Below are positions 23,643 to 31,603 of a stretch of 59,264 nucleotides of DNA, one piece after another. Origin of the DNA: Collinsella aerofaciens (GTDB taxonomy: Bacteria > Actinomycetota > Coriobacteriia > Coriobacteriales > Coriobacteriaceae); contig NZ_WQPK01000028.1 of the NCBI RefSeq assembly GCF_018785265.1, positions 1-59,264 of the forward strand, written 5' to 3'. How positions within the stretch are numbered: position 1 is the stretch's first letter; each line of letters opens with the position of its first letter. The position numbers and the translations under genes are program-made. Below the pieces are notes generated by a model. That model saw nothing but the letters and a program-made list of their open reading frames with translations, was not told where the DNA came from and did not search any database.

Positions 23643-25013
23643 TTACAGACTGCTCTTGAGGCAGTTTGCTCCAATAAAGCCCGCTGCGTACAAGGGGAGG
23701 TGGCGCAGCTCGCGCCCGTCATCGGTTTCGCTGCGGGAAAAATTGTTCTCGGACAAAATGTAGGCATATGGCGATCGGGCTTTGTCCATAAACGACCCGA
23801 GGGTTCTCGCGCGCACGTTACGTGCGGACTTTACTTCGACGGGCACAATTTCCATACGGTCGGTCTGAAGTAAAAAATAGAGCTCGCCGGTCGTCTTCCA
23901 AGACGACGGCGGCACCCAGTAATACGTCTGCAAGCTATTGCCCGAAAATGCTTGCATGACCGAGTTTTCCGCCAGGGCGCCTCGGAAGTCGGAAGATAGC
24001 GCTATGGCGGAATCCTCTTTGAGGTCGAGCCAGAGCCGCGGGTTGATGCCGAGTTTGTAGAACATGAGGCCGGTATCGAGAAGATAGACCTTAAAGAAAC
24101 TTCCATCTTCGTCGTCGAAGGGAACGAGGGGAGGCTCGATGCCTTCGGTCAGGTTGTTGACCGATATGATGCCGGCGCCTTCGAGCCAGTCGAGCGGCTC
24201 GATAAGCTTGGCGCGACGGCCTCCGCGTTCGACCTCGGAGTACTTGAATTTTTTTGTGGACGATCTCAGCAGCTGGGACGGAATGGAGCGCCAGACCTTG
24301 CGCGCCGCCACGCCGCTGATCCCGTTTTCGGGGTCGGTCATATCGGCGGTATAGGTCTCGTCGATTTCGCGCTGCTCGACGCGCGCATCCTCGATGGATA
24401 ACGTCTTGCGATATGCGTTGACGGCGGCGGGCATGCCGCCCACGATCTGGTATCGATGAAACAGGCTGAGCGCGGCTTGGTGCGCGGCGTAGGTCTCGAG
24501 CGTGCCGGCGTGGGTACGAATGGCATTGGCCATCTGCTCCTCGTCGAGCGCCCAGAGAAACTCCTCGAACGACATAGGATGCATGGTCTCTTGACGAACG
24601 CCGCTGGGAAAAGGCAACTTGCGCTTGCGCGTGGCGACGCCGAGCTGACTGCCGGTCGCGCATATGCGCCAGCCCGAACCCGAAAAAAAGCGAAGCGAGT
24701 TGAGCGCCCGTTCGCAGAGCTGCACCTCGTCAAACAGGATGAAGGCGGTTTCTTTGCGAATGGGGGTGCGTTTATAGTCTGAGATTCGCGCCACGATGGC
24801 GTTAACGTCGTCGGTGGGACAGTCGAACAGCGGAGCGATCAGCTCAAGATCGGTCTGAAAGTCGAGTTTGACAAACGCATCGCCGGCGATTCGTCTGCCG
24901 ATTTCCTCGGCAACGTACGTTTTGCCTACGCGTCGCGCACCACGGATGAGGAGGGGGCGCGACGCGTCCTTTGTCGCCCATGATTCGATAACGGATTCGA
25001 TTGATCTGCGCAT
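23643..25013 (-). CDS. AAA+ ATPase with C-terminal DUF4143 domain (second paralogue)
   Basis: A 456-aa paralogue of the ATPase at 21673. Walker A GARRVGKT, Walker B FILFDEVQLCE, sensor-like FFSGSGWRICATGS, the GGMPAAV segment, and a C-terminal PVEVKS core of the DUF4143 nuclease-like fold; the preceding acidic position is weaker (GELYFLLQTD). Start ATG 25013 has AAAGGCGG upstream. Sequence identity to the first copy is visibly low, so the pair is not a recent duplication. A 97-bp symmetric array of three sites spaced 33 bp apart precedes it. Confidence 0.85.
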   Translation of the reverse strand: MRRSIESVIESWATKDASRPLLIRGARRVGKTYVAEEIGRRIAGDAFVKLDFQTDLELIAPLFDCPTDDVNAIVARISDYKRTPIRKETAFILFDEVQLCERALNSLRFFSGSGWRICATGSQLGVATRKRKLPFPSGVRQETMHPMSFEEFLWALDEEQMANAIRTHAGTLETYAAHQAALSLFHRYQIVGGMPAAVNAYRKTLSIEDARVEQREIDETYTADMTDPENGISGVAARKVWRSIPSQLLRSSTKKFKYSEVERGGRRAKLIEPLDWLEGAGIISVNNLTEGIEPPLVPFDDEDGSFFKVYLLDTGLMFYKLGINPRLWLDLKEDSAIALSSDFRGALAENSVMQAFSGNSLQTYYWVPPSSWKTTGELYFLLQTDRMEIVPVEVKSARNVRARTLGSFMDKARSPYAYILSENNFSRSETDDGRELRHLPLYAAGFIGANCLKSSL

Positions 25014-25026
25014 GGGGCCGCCTTTC

Positions 25027-25123
25027 CAATTTCGTGTACTTCAGATACATAGTTTAGTACGATTTCATGTACTTGGAATACACGAAATAGTAGAAAAGTG
25101 TGTATCTGAAGTACACGAAATTG
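25027..25123. repeat. 97-bp symmetric operator-like array upstream of ATPase 2
   Basis: Arms 25027-25049 and 25101-25123 are a perfect 23-bp inverted repeat (left arm begins CAATTTCGTGTACTTCAGAT). A third imperfect palindrome (ATTTCATGTA ... TACACGAAAT, 25062-25088) is centred at 25075, exactly the centre of the outer arms. The three site centres are 25042, 25075 and 25108, i.e. 33-bp spacing. Confidence 0.85.
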
Positions 25124-25208
25124 CACTGCTGGAGCTTGCAGGCGGATAAACACTACTCGTATGGGACGGTTTTCACCGGTTGCTCGCCACCTTGGGCTAT
25201 GTTCGCCC

Positions 25209-26462
25209 CTATGCCTGCATCCGGGGCTGTGCAGATTGACGACGGCGCTCCCAGCGAGCTAACTTAATCGTCACCAGCGTGAGCGCCCAGGCCACAAGCG
25301 AGAACGCGGCGCCCACTGCACCCACGTACGCAATGCCAATGCTGCTTACCACGGCGCCGCCCACTGCGGTGCCAAACGAGATGCCGACGTTAAACGCCAT
25401 GGGCTCAACCGAACTTGCGAGTACCATCGACTTGGGATGGCGGCTGCGTGCCACGTCCATAAAGTGCGTGATGCATGAGACCGAGAACAGGTACATGAGC
25501 ATCGCCAGGCTAAAGACAAAGACCAGCGCGAGCGGCATGGCGGCGCCCACGGCAAACAGCCCGAGCAGTGCCGCCGCCTGCAGCACAAACGTAACCAGCA
25601 GCGCCTTCATGCCAAAACGCGCATCGATCCATCCGCCCAGGATGTTCGAGATCAGGCAGAACACGCCATAGGCCATAAGTGTGGTGCTCGCCTGAACGGT
25701 ATCCATGCCCAGCATCTGCTCCAGATAAGGCGTCACGTAGCCGTAGAATACGTAGACCGAGCCCACGCCAAACAAGAAGATGAGCATGCCGGTGATGATA
25801 CTCGGCTCGCGTAGTAGCCCCGCCTGCTCGCGGAAGGTGGCGGGCTCATCGGTCTGCCCGGCGCGAGGCATAAACGCCACGAGCGCGCTACAGATCAAAA
25901 CGGCAAAGGTCAGCGTGCCGTACATGGCCACGTGCCAATCGAGTGTGTCGGCCACAAACTTGCCAATCGAGGTCACAAAGACCATCGCCACGGAAAACGC
26001 GCCGTACACGACCGAGATGGCAAGTGAGGTTTGCTGCGGGGATAGCAGCTCAGGGATGTACGTCACGCCCACGGCGAGCAGCGCACCCGAGACAGAGCCC
26101 AGGACAATGCGTGAGATAAACAGCACCTGGAAGTTGGGAGCCAACGCCATGACCAGGTTGCCGAGCACAAAGACGACGCTATAGCACACGAGCAGCTGGT
26201 AGCGGCGAAAACGCCCCGTGCTGAGCGCAAGCACCGGCGTGGCGATAGCGTAGACGAGCGCAAACACGCTGATGAGCTGGCCCGCAGTGGCAAGTGATAT
26301 GCCGAGTTCCGTTGCCAAGTCGCTTTCGATGCCGATGACCACGAACTCGGAGCAGCCGAGCGAGAATCCCAACAGCACGAGCAGCGCCAGGCAGAGCTTG
26401 GTGCGCGCGGGGGAGAGCGCGGCGGCGGTTGGCTTACTTTTAGGCGTGGTTGCGGCGGTCAA
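25209..26462 (-). CDS. MFS transporter (DHA1-type efflux protein)
   Basis: A ~417-aa major facilitator protein with 12 predicted helices. Early segments SLGCSEFVVIGIESDLATELG and the helix 2-3 loop STGRFRRYQLLV resemble AraJ/YdhP-like sugar or drug efflux proteins of the DHA1 group. The start is ambiguous: TTG 26462 has GGAG 8 bp upstream, while GTG 26471 overlaps that site; the open frame also continues upstream without a better signal. It is divergent from the LpdD-Idi gene, with a TGTGACAAAGGG-family palindrome between them. The substrate is unknown. Confidence 0.82.
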   Translation of the reverse strand: MTAATTPKSKPTAAALSPARTKLCLALLVLLGFSLGCSEFVVIGIESDLATELGISLATAGQLISVFALVYAIATPVLALSTGRFRRYQLLVCYSVVFVLGNLVMALAPNFQVLFISRIVLGSVSGALLAVGVTYIPELLSPQQTSLAISVVYGAFSVAMVFVTSIGKFVADTLDWHVAMYGTLTFAVLICSALVAFMPRAGQTDEPATFREQAGLLREPSIITGMLIFLFGVGSVYVFYGYVTPYLEQMLGMDTVQASTTLMAYGVFCLISNILGGWIDARFGMKALLVTFVLQAAALLGLFAVGAAMPLALVFVFSLAMLMYLFSVSCITHFMDVARSRHPKSMVLASSVEPMAFNVGISFGTAVGGAVVSSIGIAYVGAVGAAFSLVAWALTLVTIKLARWERRRQSAQPRMQA

Positions 26463-26520
26463 GGTTGTCACTCCAATGTCGCATGAATAAGCGGGATTCA
26501 ATCCCTGCAACTCTAACAGA

Positions 26521-26551
26521 ATGTGACAAAGGGGCAGTCCCTTTGTCACAT
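26521..26551. repeat. 31-bp palindrome, TGTGACAAAGGG family, copy 4
   Basis: ATGTGACAAAGGG and CCCTTTGTCACAT are perfect 13-bp arms around GCAGT. It lies between the divergent MFS and LpdD-Idi genes. Its right arm contains TTGTCA, which is the -35 box of the promoter listed next. Confidence 0.85.
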
Positions 26552-26571
26552 GGAGGGCTTGCCTGTATAGT
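26543..26571 (+). promoter_or_regulatory. Promoter of the LpdD-Idi fusion gene
   Basis: -35 TTGTCA (26543-26548), a 17-bp spacer and -10 TATAGT (26566-26571). A dyad GCCTGTAT/ATACAGGC (26561-26583) overlaps the -10 box and could be an operator. The -35 lies in a mobile palindrome arm. Confidence 0.7.
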
Positions 26572-26623
26572 CGCAATACAGGCGAAGATGGTCTCAGGTA
26601 CATCGCGGGCGGCAGGAGATCCC

Positions 26624-27571
26624 ATGGGTATGCACACGACAAAGGTTGCAGTGGGCGAGGGCAAGTTTGCGCTCGAGGCCCAGCTGACGGTGACGCCGCG
26701 AGGCATGGCGGTGTACGCCTGCTCGCCGGAGTTTGCGCACCTGGGCGCCACGGCGCAGGCCATTCCGCGCCCCGAGCCCGGCCGTACGGCAACGGTGAGC
26801 ATCCTGGCCGTTCCGTGCCATCGAGACGAGATCCCGGCGCACGATATCGCGGCGGCGCTGGCCACGCGCTTTGGCGTGCCGGTAGTTGCAAGCGCGGGTT
26901 TTCATGTTGAACAAGCGAGCGGTGACGACCTGCAGCGCGTGCTCGACACCACCAAGGAGCTCATCGCCGCGCTCGAGGAAGCCGCAGCTCGCATTCTGCG
27001 CGCCGGCTGGGATGAGGGCGGTGCGGGCGCCGAGGTCGTGGCGGTCGATGCTGCGACCGGCGAGGCGCTTGGCCCCGTCGACCGCATCGAGGCCCATGCT
27101 GGTGAGGGCATCCTGCATCAGGCATTTCTGACGCTTTTGGTCGAGGGCCGGGGCGAAGACGCGCGCCTGCTGCTCTGTCGCCGCAGTCCGCTCAAGCGCC
27201 TGTGGGGCGGGGTGCTGGCCGATAGCTGCGCCGGCCATCCGCTCCCCGGGGAAGACGTCGCGGCCGCCACGGCGCGCCGCATCAACGAAGAGCTCGGCAT
27301 TACGCGCGAGCCCGATCAGCTCAAGCACCTCGGACACGTGGTGTACCGCGAGGACCACGGCGACGGTCGCTGCGAGTGCGAATGGTGCGAGGTCTACCTT
27401 GCCCATGTTGAGCCGGGCGAGCTGCATATCAACCAAGAGGAGATCTCGGAAGTGCGTCGCGTGGCTCCGTCCGAGCTCAAAGGCTACCTGCAGGGTCACC
27501 CCGAGCAGCTGGCCCCCTGGCTCCGCGAGGCCCTCGGCGACCCATTCATCCGCACGGCCCTCGCTATGTAA
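26624..27571 (+). CDS. LpdD-like domain fused to Nudix isopentenyl-diphosphate isomerase
   Basis: A 315-aa fusion; ATG 26624 follows AGGAG by 5 bp. Residues ~1-125 resemble LpdD, the accessory subunit of gallate decarboxylase (FAHLGATAQAIP, then HRDEIPAHDIAAAL and ASAGFHVEQAS). Residues ~145-315 are a type 1 IPP isomerase (IPP to DMAPP). Metal ligands match E. coli Idi: His158 and His165 (HAGEGILH), His205 (AGHP), Glu251 and Glu253 (ECEWC). The catalytic Cys is displaced: the motif is DSCAGHP, with Cys202 one residue before the E. coli Cys67 position and Ala203 in its place. DMAPP feeds the prenyl donor for prenylated FMN, and ubiD and ubiX lie downstream, so the fusion fits cofactor supply. 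The LpdD call is by recollection. Confidence 0.75.
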   Translation: MGMHTTKVAVGEGKFALEAQLTVTPRGMAVYACSPEFAHLGATAQAIPRPEPGRTATVSILAVPCHRDEIPAHDIAAALATRFGVPVVASAGFHVEQASGDDLQRVLDTTKELIAALEEAAARILRAGWDEGGAGAEVVAVDAATGEALGPVDRIEAHAGEGILHQAFLTLLVEGRGEDARLLLCRRSPLKRLWGGVLADSCAGHPLPGEDVAAATARRINEELGITREPDQLKHLGHVVYREDHGDGRCECEWCEVYLAHVEPGELHINQEEISEVRRVAPSELKGYLQGHPEQLAPWLREALGDPFIRTALAM

Positions 27572-27596
27572 AAAAGACAGTCCCTTTGCCACATCC

Positions 27597-27664
27597 AAAC
27601 CGTCACAACATTCGGCGAAAATCTCGAAAACGAGGAAAAGCGTCGAATGTTGTGACGGTTTTTG
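27597..27664 (+). terminator. Terminator after the LpdD-Idi gene
   Basis: AAACCGTCACAACATTCG (27597-27614) pairs perfectly with 27644-27661, with a small inner CTCGAAAACGAG hairpin, and is followed by TTGTC. The 18-bp stem is unusually long. A half TGTGACAAAGGG repeat lies just before it. Confidence 0.65.
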
Positions 27665-27730
27665 TCTAGGGAATCGCTTCTCATCCAAAAAATCCGCTTG
27701 ACTGTATTGCCGCAACACAGCGCAACGTAA

Positions 27731-27759
27731 GGGGTGTCCGATAACGGGCGCCCCTTTTT
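27731..27759 (+). terminator. Terminator/attenuator-like hairpin in the leader of the transporter gene
   Basis: GGGGTGTCCG (27731-27740) pairs with CGGGCGCCCC (27745-27754) through ten pairs including two G-U, loop ATAA, then TTTTT. It lies 54 bp before the transporter start. A flanking TTGCCGC/GCGGCAA pair (27708, 27761) encloses it. It could attenuate the transporter-ubiD-ubiX operon or simply be a second terminator of the upstream gene. Confidence 0.6.
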
Positions 27760-27812
27760 AAGCGGCAACATGGCTGCGAATTCGGAGCGCCCCCAACAAG
27801 AAAGGTGGGGAG

Positions 27813-29270
27813 ATGGAAGCGGAAAAGAAGGCGTTTAAGATCACCAAGCGCGAAATTGGCTTTGTGCTGGGTATCGTTGTCTTTTTGCTGGTGAAGTTTC
27901 TTCCTTTGGCGGAGCTGAGCTCGACGGTCGAGCTCACGGTCGGCGGTCAGACCTGTCTGGCACTGACGCTCGCCACGGTGGTGTTCTGGGCATGCGGCGT
28001 GGCACAGCCGGGCTTTGTGGGCCTGCTCTACTGCGCACTGCTCGTCCTGTTCAAGGTGTGCGTGGACGACACGGGCGCCGCGAGCATCTCGGCGACGGTC
28101 GCCTCCACGTTTAGCTCGTGGACCAAGGCCACCATGTGGCTCGTCATCGGCGCCTACCTCATCGCCAGCGCGGTCAAGGAGTCGGGCCTGGGCGAGCGCA
28201 TCGCCTACGCGTTCATGCTCAAGTTCGTGCGCGACGCCAAGTCGCTCATCATCTCGATCTTCGCGCTCACCTTTGTGCTGTCGCTGCTGATCCCGCATCC
28301 GTTCCCCCGCGTCTTCCTCATCCTCGCCGTCGTCTCGGTCATCGCCGAGTCCGCCGGCTACGGTGACGACGACAAGGGCAAGCTCGGCTTCCTCGTGTTT
28401 GCCGCTGCCGCCCCGGGTTCCATGTTCTTCCTGACGGGCGACTCCACGCTTAACCCGCTCGTTGCGCAGTACAGTGCCGAGGCCGGCGGCATGAGCCCGT
28501 CCTTCGTCGACTGGTTCCTGTACATGAGCGTGCCTATGCTGGTTGCGCTGCTGTGCACCCTGTTCCTGGGCCTTTTCCTCTTTAAGCCCAGCAAGGAGCT
28601 CGTCTACGATCGCGAGCAGATCGTGGCCAAGCAGGCCGCGCTCGGCAAGCTCTCCGTCAAGGAGATCCGCACCATCGTGTGGCTTGTCATCGCCATCGCG
28701 CTGTGGCTCACCGTCTCGGGCGACTATATCGGCTGGGTCACCCTGGCCATTGGCGTTGCTCTCGCCATGCCCATCATCGGCGAAGTCCTCACTCCCGCCA
28801 GCTGGAACGCTGTCGACATCAAGTCCCTCATGTTCCTGACGGCCGCCATGGCCGTGGGCTCCGTGGGCGGTGCCACCGGCATGAACGCCTGGATCGCCGA
28901 CGTCGTGCTCCCCAGCTCCGTGCCTGAGAACATCTTCCTGTTCGCCCTGCTCGTCGCCGCGCTTTCCATGATCATCCACATGTTCATGGGCTCGGTCATG
29001 GCCGTGCTCGGCGTGTGCGTGCCGGCATTTATCAGCTTTGCCGCCGGCTCCAGCGTGAGCCCACTCGCCGTGGCGCTCATCGTCTTCACGTCCATCAACA
29101 TCCACTACATCCTGCCGTTCCATAACCTGCCGATCCTTATCGGCGAAGGCAAGGACGCCGGCGGCTACACCTCCAAAGAGGCTATGCGCATGGGCATCCC
29201 CCTCACCGCGGTCGTCTTTGTCGTCGTGCTGGTCGAGGCCGCCTGGTTCCACCTCTTTGGCCTGATGTAA
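27813..29270 (+). CDS. SLC13/DASS-type anion transporter
   Basis: A 485-aa integral membrane protein with about 12 hydrophobic segments. The pattern fits the divalent-anion:Na+ symporter superfamily: two inverted halves each with a helix-turn motif (FLTGDSTLNPLVAQ, and GSVMAVLGVCVPAF followed by ILPFHNLPILIGEG). Members import di/tricarboxylates or other organic anions. It is first of a plus-strand set with an LpdC-like decarboxylase, UbiX and a MerR regulator, so it is a strong candidate for importing the aromatic acid substrate. Its own start has a GGTGGGGAG site. A terminator-like hairpin lies in the leader. Confidence 0.82.
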   Translation: MEAEKKAFKITKREIGFVLGIVVFLLVKFLPLAELSSTVELTVGGQTCLALTLATVVFWACGVAQPGFVGLLYCALLVLFKVCVDDTGAASISATVASTFSSWTKATMWLVIGAYLIASAVKESGLGERIAYAFMLKFVRDAKSLIISIFALTFVLSLLIPHPFPRVFLILAVVSVIAESAGYGDDDKGKLGFLVFAAAAPGSMFFLTGDSTLNPLVAQYSAEAGGMSPSFVDWFLYMSVPMLVALLCTLFLGLFLFKPSKELVYDREQIVAKQAALGKLSVKEIRTIVWLVIAIALWLTVSGDYIGWVTLAIGVALAMPIIGEVLTPASWNAVDIKSLMFLTAAMAVGSVGGATGMNAWIADVVLPSSVPENIFLFALLVAALSMIIHMFMGSVMAVLGVCVPAFISFAAGSSVSPLAVALIVFTSINIHYILPFHNLPILIGEGKDAGGYTSKEAMRMGIPLTAVVFVVVLVEAAWFHLFGLM

Positions 29271-29368
29271 GCGGTCGAGCGCCCCGGCTGTAAGCAGCCA
29301 AGCGCTTGAACTTCGAGTGGTCGAGCGCTCCATTTGTGAGCGCCGCGGCCCCATTACGTTACCCCGTC

Positions 29369-29396
29369 CGGCGGCACCCCGTCGCCGGACACTCTC
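29369..29396. other. Hairpin between transporter and ubiD genes
   Basis: GTCCGGCG and CGCCGGAC form an 8-bp stem about 20 bp before the ubiD ribosome binding site. There is no T-tract. It may affect mRNA stability or translation of the decarboxylase. Confidence 0.35.
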
Positions 29397-29412
29397 CCGA
29401 AAGGAGTACGCC

Positions 29413-30900
29413 ATGTCCACTACCGATGCTTCCCAGATCCACGACCTGCGTTCCGCGCTCGACTTTTTGCGTGAGATGCCGGGCCAGCTGCTCGAGACCG
29501 ACACCCAGGTCGATCCCGATGCCGAGGTCTCGGGCGTCTACCGTCACGTCGGTGCTGGCGGCACCGTCATGCGCCCGACCAAAGAGGGTCCGGCGATGGT
29601 CTTCAACAACGTCAAGGGCTTTGACGACGCCAAGGTCTGCATCGGTATGCTTGCCAGCCGCAAGCGCGTTGCCGCCCTGCTCGACCTGGACGAGGAGCAC
29701 CTGGGCCTCGAGATCGGCAAGCGCTTCGAGAACCTGATCGCCCCCGAGCAGATCGCCGAGGGCAAGCACGTCGACTGCCAGGAGGTCGTGTACAAGGCGA
29801 CCGACGAGGGCTTTGACCTGCGCAAGATCGTTCCCGCTCCCACCAACACGCCCGTTGACGGCGGCCCCTACATCACCATGGGCCTCGCCTATGGCACGAG
29901 CCCCGATGGCACCCAGTCCGACGTAACCATCCACCGCTTCTCCTGCGTCGATAAGGACAAGCTCGCCATGTGGATCACCCCGGGCAGCCGTCACCTGGGT
30001 GCGTTCTTTGACGAGTACTGCCAGCGCGGCGAGGATATGCCCATCTCCATCTCCATCGGCCTGGACCCCGCCGTGTACATGTGCTGCGGCTTCGAGGCTC
30101 CCACCACGCCGCTCGGCTTCAACGAGCTGCAGATCGCCGGCGCCCTGCGCGGCCGCGCCGTCGAGCTTGCCGACTGCGTCACCGTTCCGCAGAAGTGCAT
30201 TGCCAATGCCGAGTACGTGCTCGAGGGCTACCTCATGCACGACGAGACCATCAACGAGGATGTCAACGGCCACGGCTACGCCATGCCCGAGTTCCCCGGC
30301 TACACCGGTGGCGCCAAGGTCTGCCCGGTGATCAAGATCACCGCCGTCACCACGCGCGTCAACCCCATTATGGAGAGCTGCATCGGCCCTTCGCACGAGC
30401 ACGTGTCCATGGCCGGTATCCCCACCGAGGCCTCCATCTACAAGATGGTCGAGACCGCTATCCCGGGCCGCCTGCTCAACGTTCACGCCGCTCCCTGCGG
30501 TGGCGGCAAGTTCGTTGCCATCATGCAGTTCAAGAAGTCGAGCAAAAATGACGAGGGCCGTCAGCGCAACGCCGCCATGCTCGCCTTCTCGGCGTTCTCC
30601 GAGCTCAAGCACGTCATCCTTGTCGACGAGGATGTCGACATCTTCGATATGAGCGACGTGATGTGGGCCATGACCACGCGCTTCCAGGCCGACGTGGACC
30701 TCATCACCATCCCCGGTTGCCACTGCCACGTGCTCGATCCGTCCAACGACCCCGCGTTCGATCCTTCGATCCGCGAGCACGGTATCGCCTGCAAGGCCAT
30801 CTTCGACTGCACGGTTCCGTTTAACCTCAAGAAGAACTTCATCCGCTCGCAGTTCATGGAGATCGACAAGGACAAGTGGGCCGCCGAGCTCGCCTTCTAG
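29413..30900 (+). CDS. UbiD-family decarboxylase, LpdC (gallate decarboxylase)-like
   Basis: A 495-aa prenylated-FMN-dependent decarboxylase. ATG 29413 follows GAAAGGAGT. It closely follows the LpdC pattern known from Lactiplantibacillus: VSGVYRHVGAGGTVMRPT, EGPAMVFNNVKGF, VVYKATDEGFDLRKIV, APTNTPVDGGPYITMG, GPSHEHVSMAGIPTEASI, and ILVDEDVDIFDMSDVMW. LpdC removes CO2 from gallate and protocatechuate, giving pyrogallol or catechol. With UbiX next door and an LpdD-like domain upstream, the three parts of the Lpd system are present. Gallate versus another hydroxybenzoate cannot be decided from sequence alone. Confidence 0.87.
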   Translation: MSTTDASQIHDLRSALDFLREMPGQLLETDTQVDPDAEVSGVYRHVGAGGTVMRPTKEGPAMVFNNVKGFDDAKVCIGMLASRKRVAALLDLDEEHLGLEIGKRFENLIAPEQIAEGKHVDCQEVVYKATDEGFDLRKIVPAPTNTPVDGGPYITMGLAYGTSPDGTQSDVTIHRFSCVDKDKLAMWITPGSRHLGAFFDEYCQRGEDMPISISIGLDPAVYMCCGFEAPTTPLGFNELQIAGALRGRAVELADCVTVPQKCIANAEYVLEGYLMHDETINEDVNGHGYAMPEFPGYTGGAKVCPVIKITAVTTRVNPIMESCIGPSHEHVSMAGIPTEASIYKMVETAIPGRLLNVHAAPCGGGKFVAIMQFKKSSKNDEGRQRNAAMLAFSAFSELKHVILVDEDVDIFDMSDVMWAMTTRFQADVDLITIPGCHCHVLDPSNDPAFDPSIREHGIACKAIFDCTVPFNLKKNFIRSQFMEIDKDKWAAELAF

Positions 30901-30933
30901 TAAGTAGCCCTACCAAGTAGTTAAGGAGTTGTC

Positions 30934-31512
30934 ATGCCTGAGTCTTCTGTTCGTCCCCGTCGCATTGTCGTTGGCGTGTCTGGCGCCAGCGGTGCGGCAC
31001 TGGGCCTTGAATGCCTCAAATGCCTGCGCCAGGCCGGCGCTGAGTCGGCGCTTGTCGTCACGCGCGGGGGAGAGATCACCATCGAGCAGGAGCTCGGCAT
31101 GACGCTCGACGAGTTTGCGTGCTATGCCGATGTGGTCTACGACAACAAGAACATTGGCGCTGCCATCGCAAGCGGCACCTATCCGGTCGACGGCATGATC
31201 GTGGCTCCCTGCTCCATGAAGACGCTCGCCGGCATCGCGAGCGGCTACAGCGAAAACCTGTTGCTGCGTGCGGCCGATGTGCAGATGAAAGAGCAGCGCC
31301 GCCTGGTGCTTATGGTGCGCGAGACGCCCTTCAGTGCGATCCATGTCGACAACATGGCACGCCTGGCGCGCGTGCCGGGTGTCATGCTCATGCCGCCCAT
31401 GCTCACGTTTTACAACGGCCCCGCCACGCTCGATGAGGCGGTGCATCACATCGCCGCCAAGGCACTCGAGGCCGTCGGCGTGTCGTGCGCCAACTATAAG
31501 CGCTGGTCATAG
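30934..31512 (+). CDS. UbiX-family flavin prenyltransferase (LpdB-like)
   Basis: A 192-aa flavin prenyltransferase that joins a dimethylallyl group to FMN to make the UbiD cofactor. The FMN-binding loop VSGASGAALG is at residues 14-23, MIVAPCSMKTLAGIASG binds the phosphate region, and the C-terminal part has LMVRETPFSAIH and PPMLTFYNGP, all typical of UbiX/PadI. TTAAGGAG precedes ATG 30934. It sits 33 bp after ubiD, the same operon. It needs dimethylallyl monophosphate, which connects it to the Idi fusion upstream. Confidence 0.93.
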   Translation: MPESSVRPRRIVVGVSGASGAALGLECLKCLRQAGAESALVVTRGGEITIEQELGMTLDEFACYADVVYDNKNIGAAIASGTYPVDGMIVAPCSMKTLAGIASGYSENLLLRAADVQMKEQRRLVLMVRETPFSAIHVDNMARLARVPGVMLMPPMLTFYNGPATLDEAVHHIAAKALEAVGVSCANYKRWS

Positions 31513-31545
31513 GCATCTTTAGGGTAGGATACGAGTAGTGTTTGA

Positions 31546-31575
31546 GCCCGCTGCCCCTGTGGGCGGCGGGCTTTT
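31546..31575 (+). terminator. Terminator after ubiX
   Basis: GCCCGCTGCCC (31546-31556) pairs with GGGCGGCGGGC (31561-31571), one T-G pair, followed by TTTT. It separates the structural operon from the MerR gene, whose ribosome binding site begins ~20 bp later; partial read-through would link them. Confidence 0.75.
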
Positions 31576-31603
31576 CGTGTCAAAGGGTGTGTCGGGAGGA
31601 CCT

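Noticed and set aside
25147-25161. 15-bp AAACACTACTCGTAT match (inverted) to 31529-31543
   Set aside because: An exact 15-bp match between two intergenic regions, but with no shared context or symmetry; may be chance or a promoter element and was not pursued.
27681-29504. Long minus-strand frame rich in His, Asp and Glu opposite the transporter gene
   Set aside because: It mirrors the codon bias of the transporter on the other strand and has no family resemblance.
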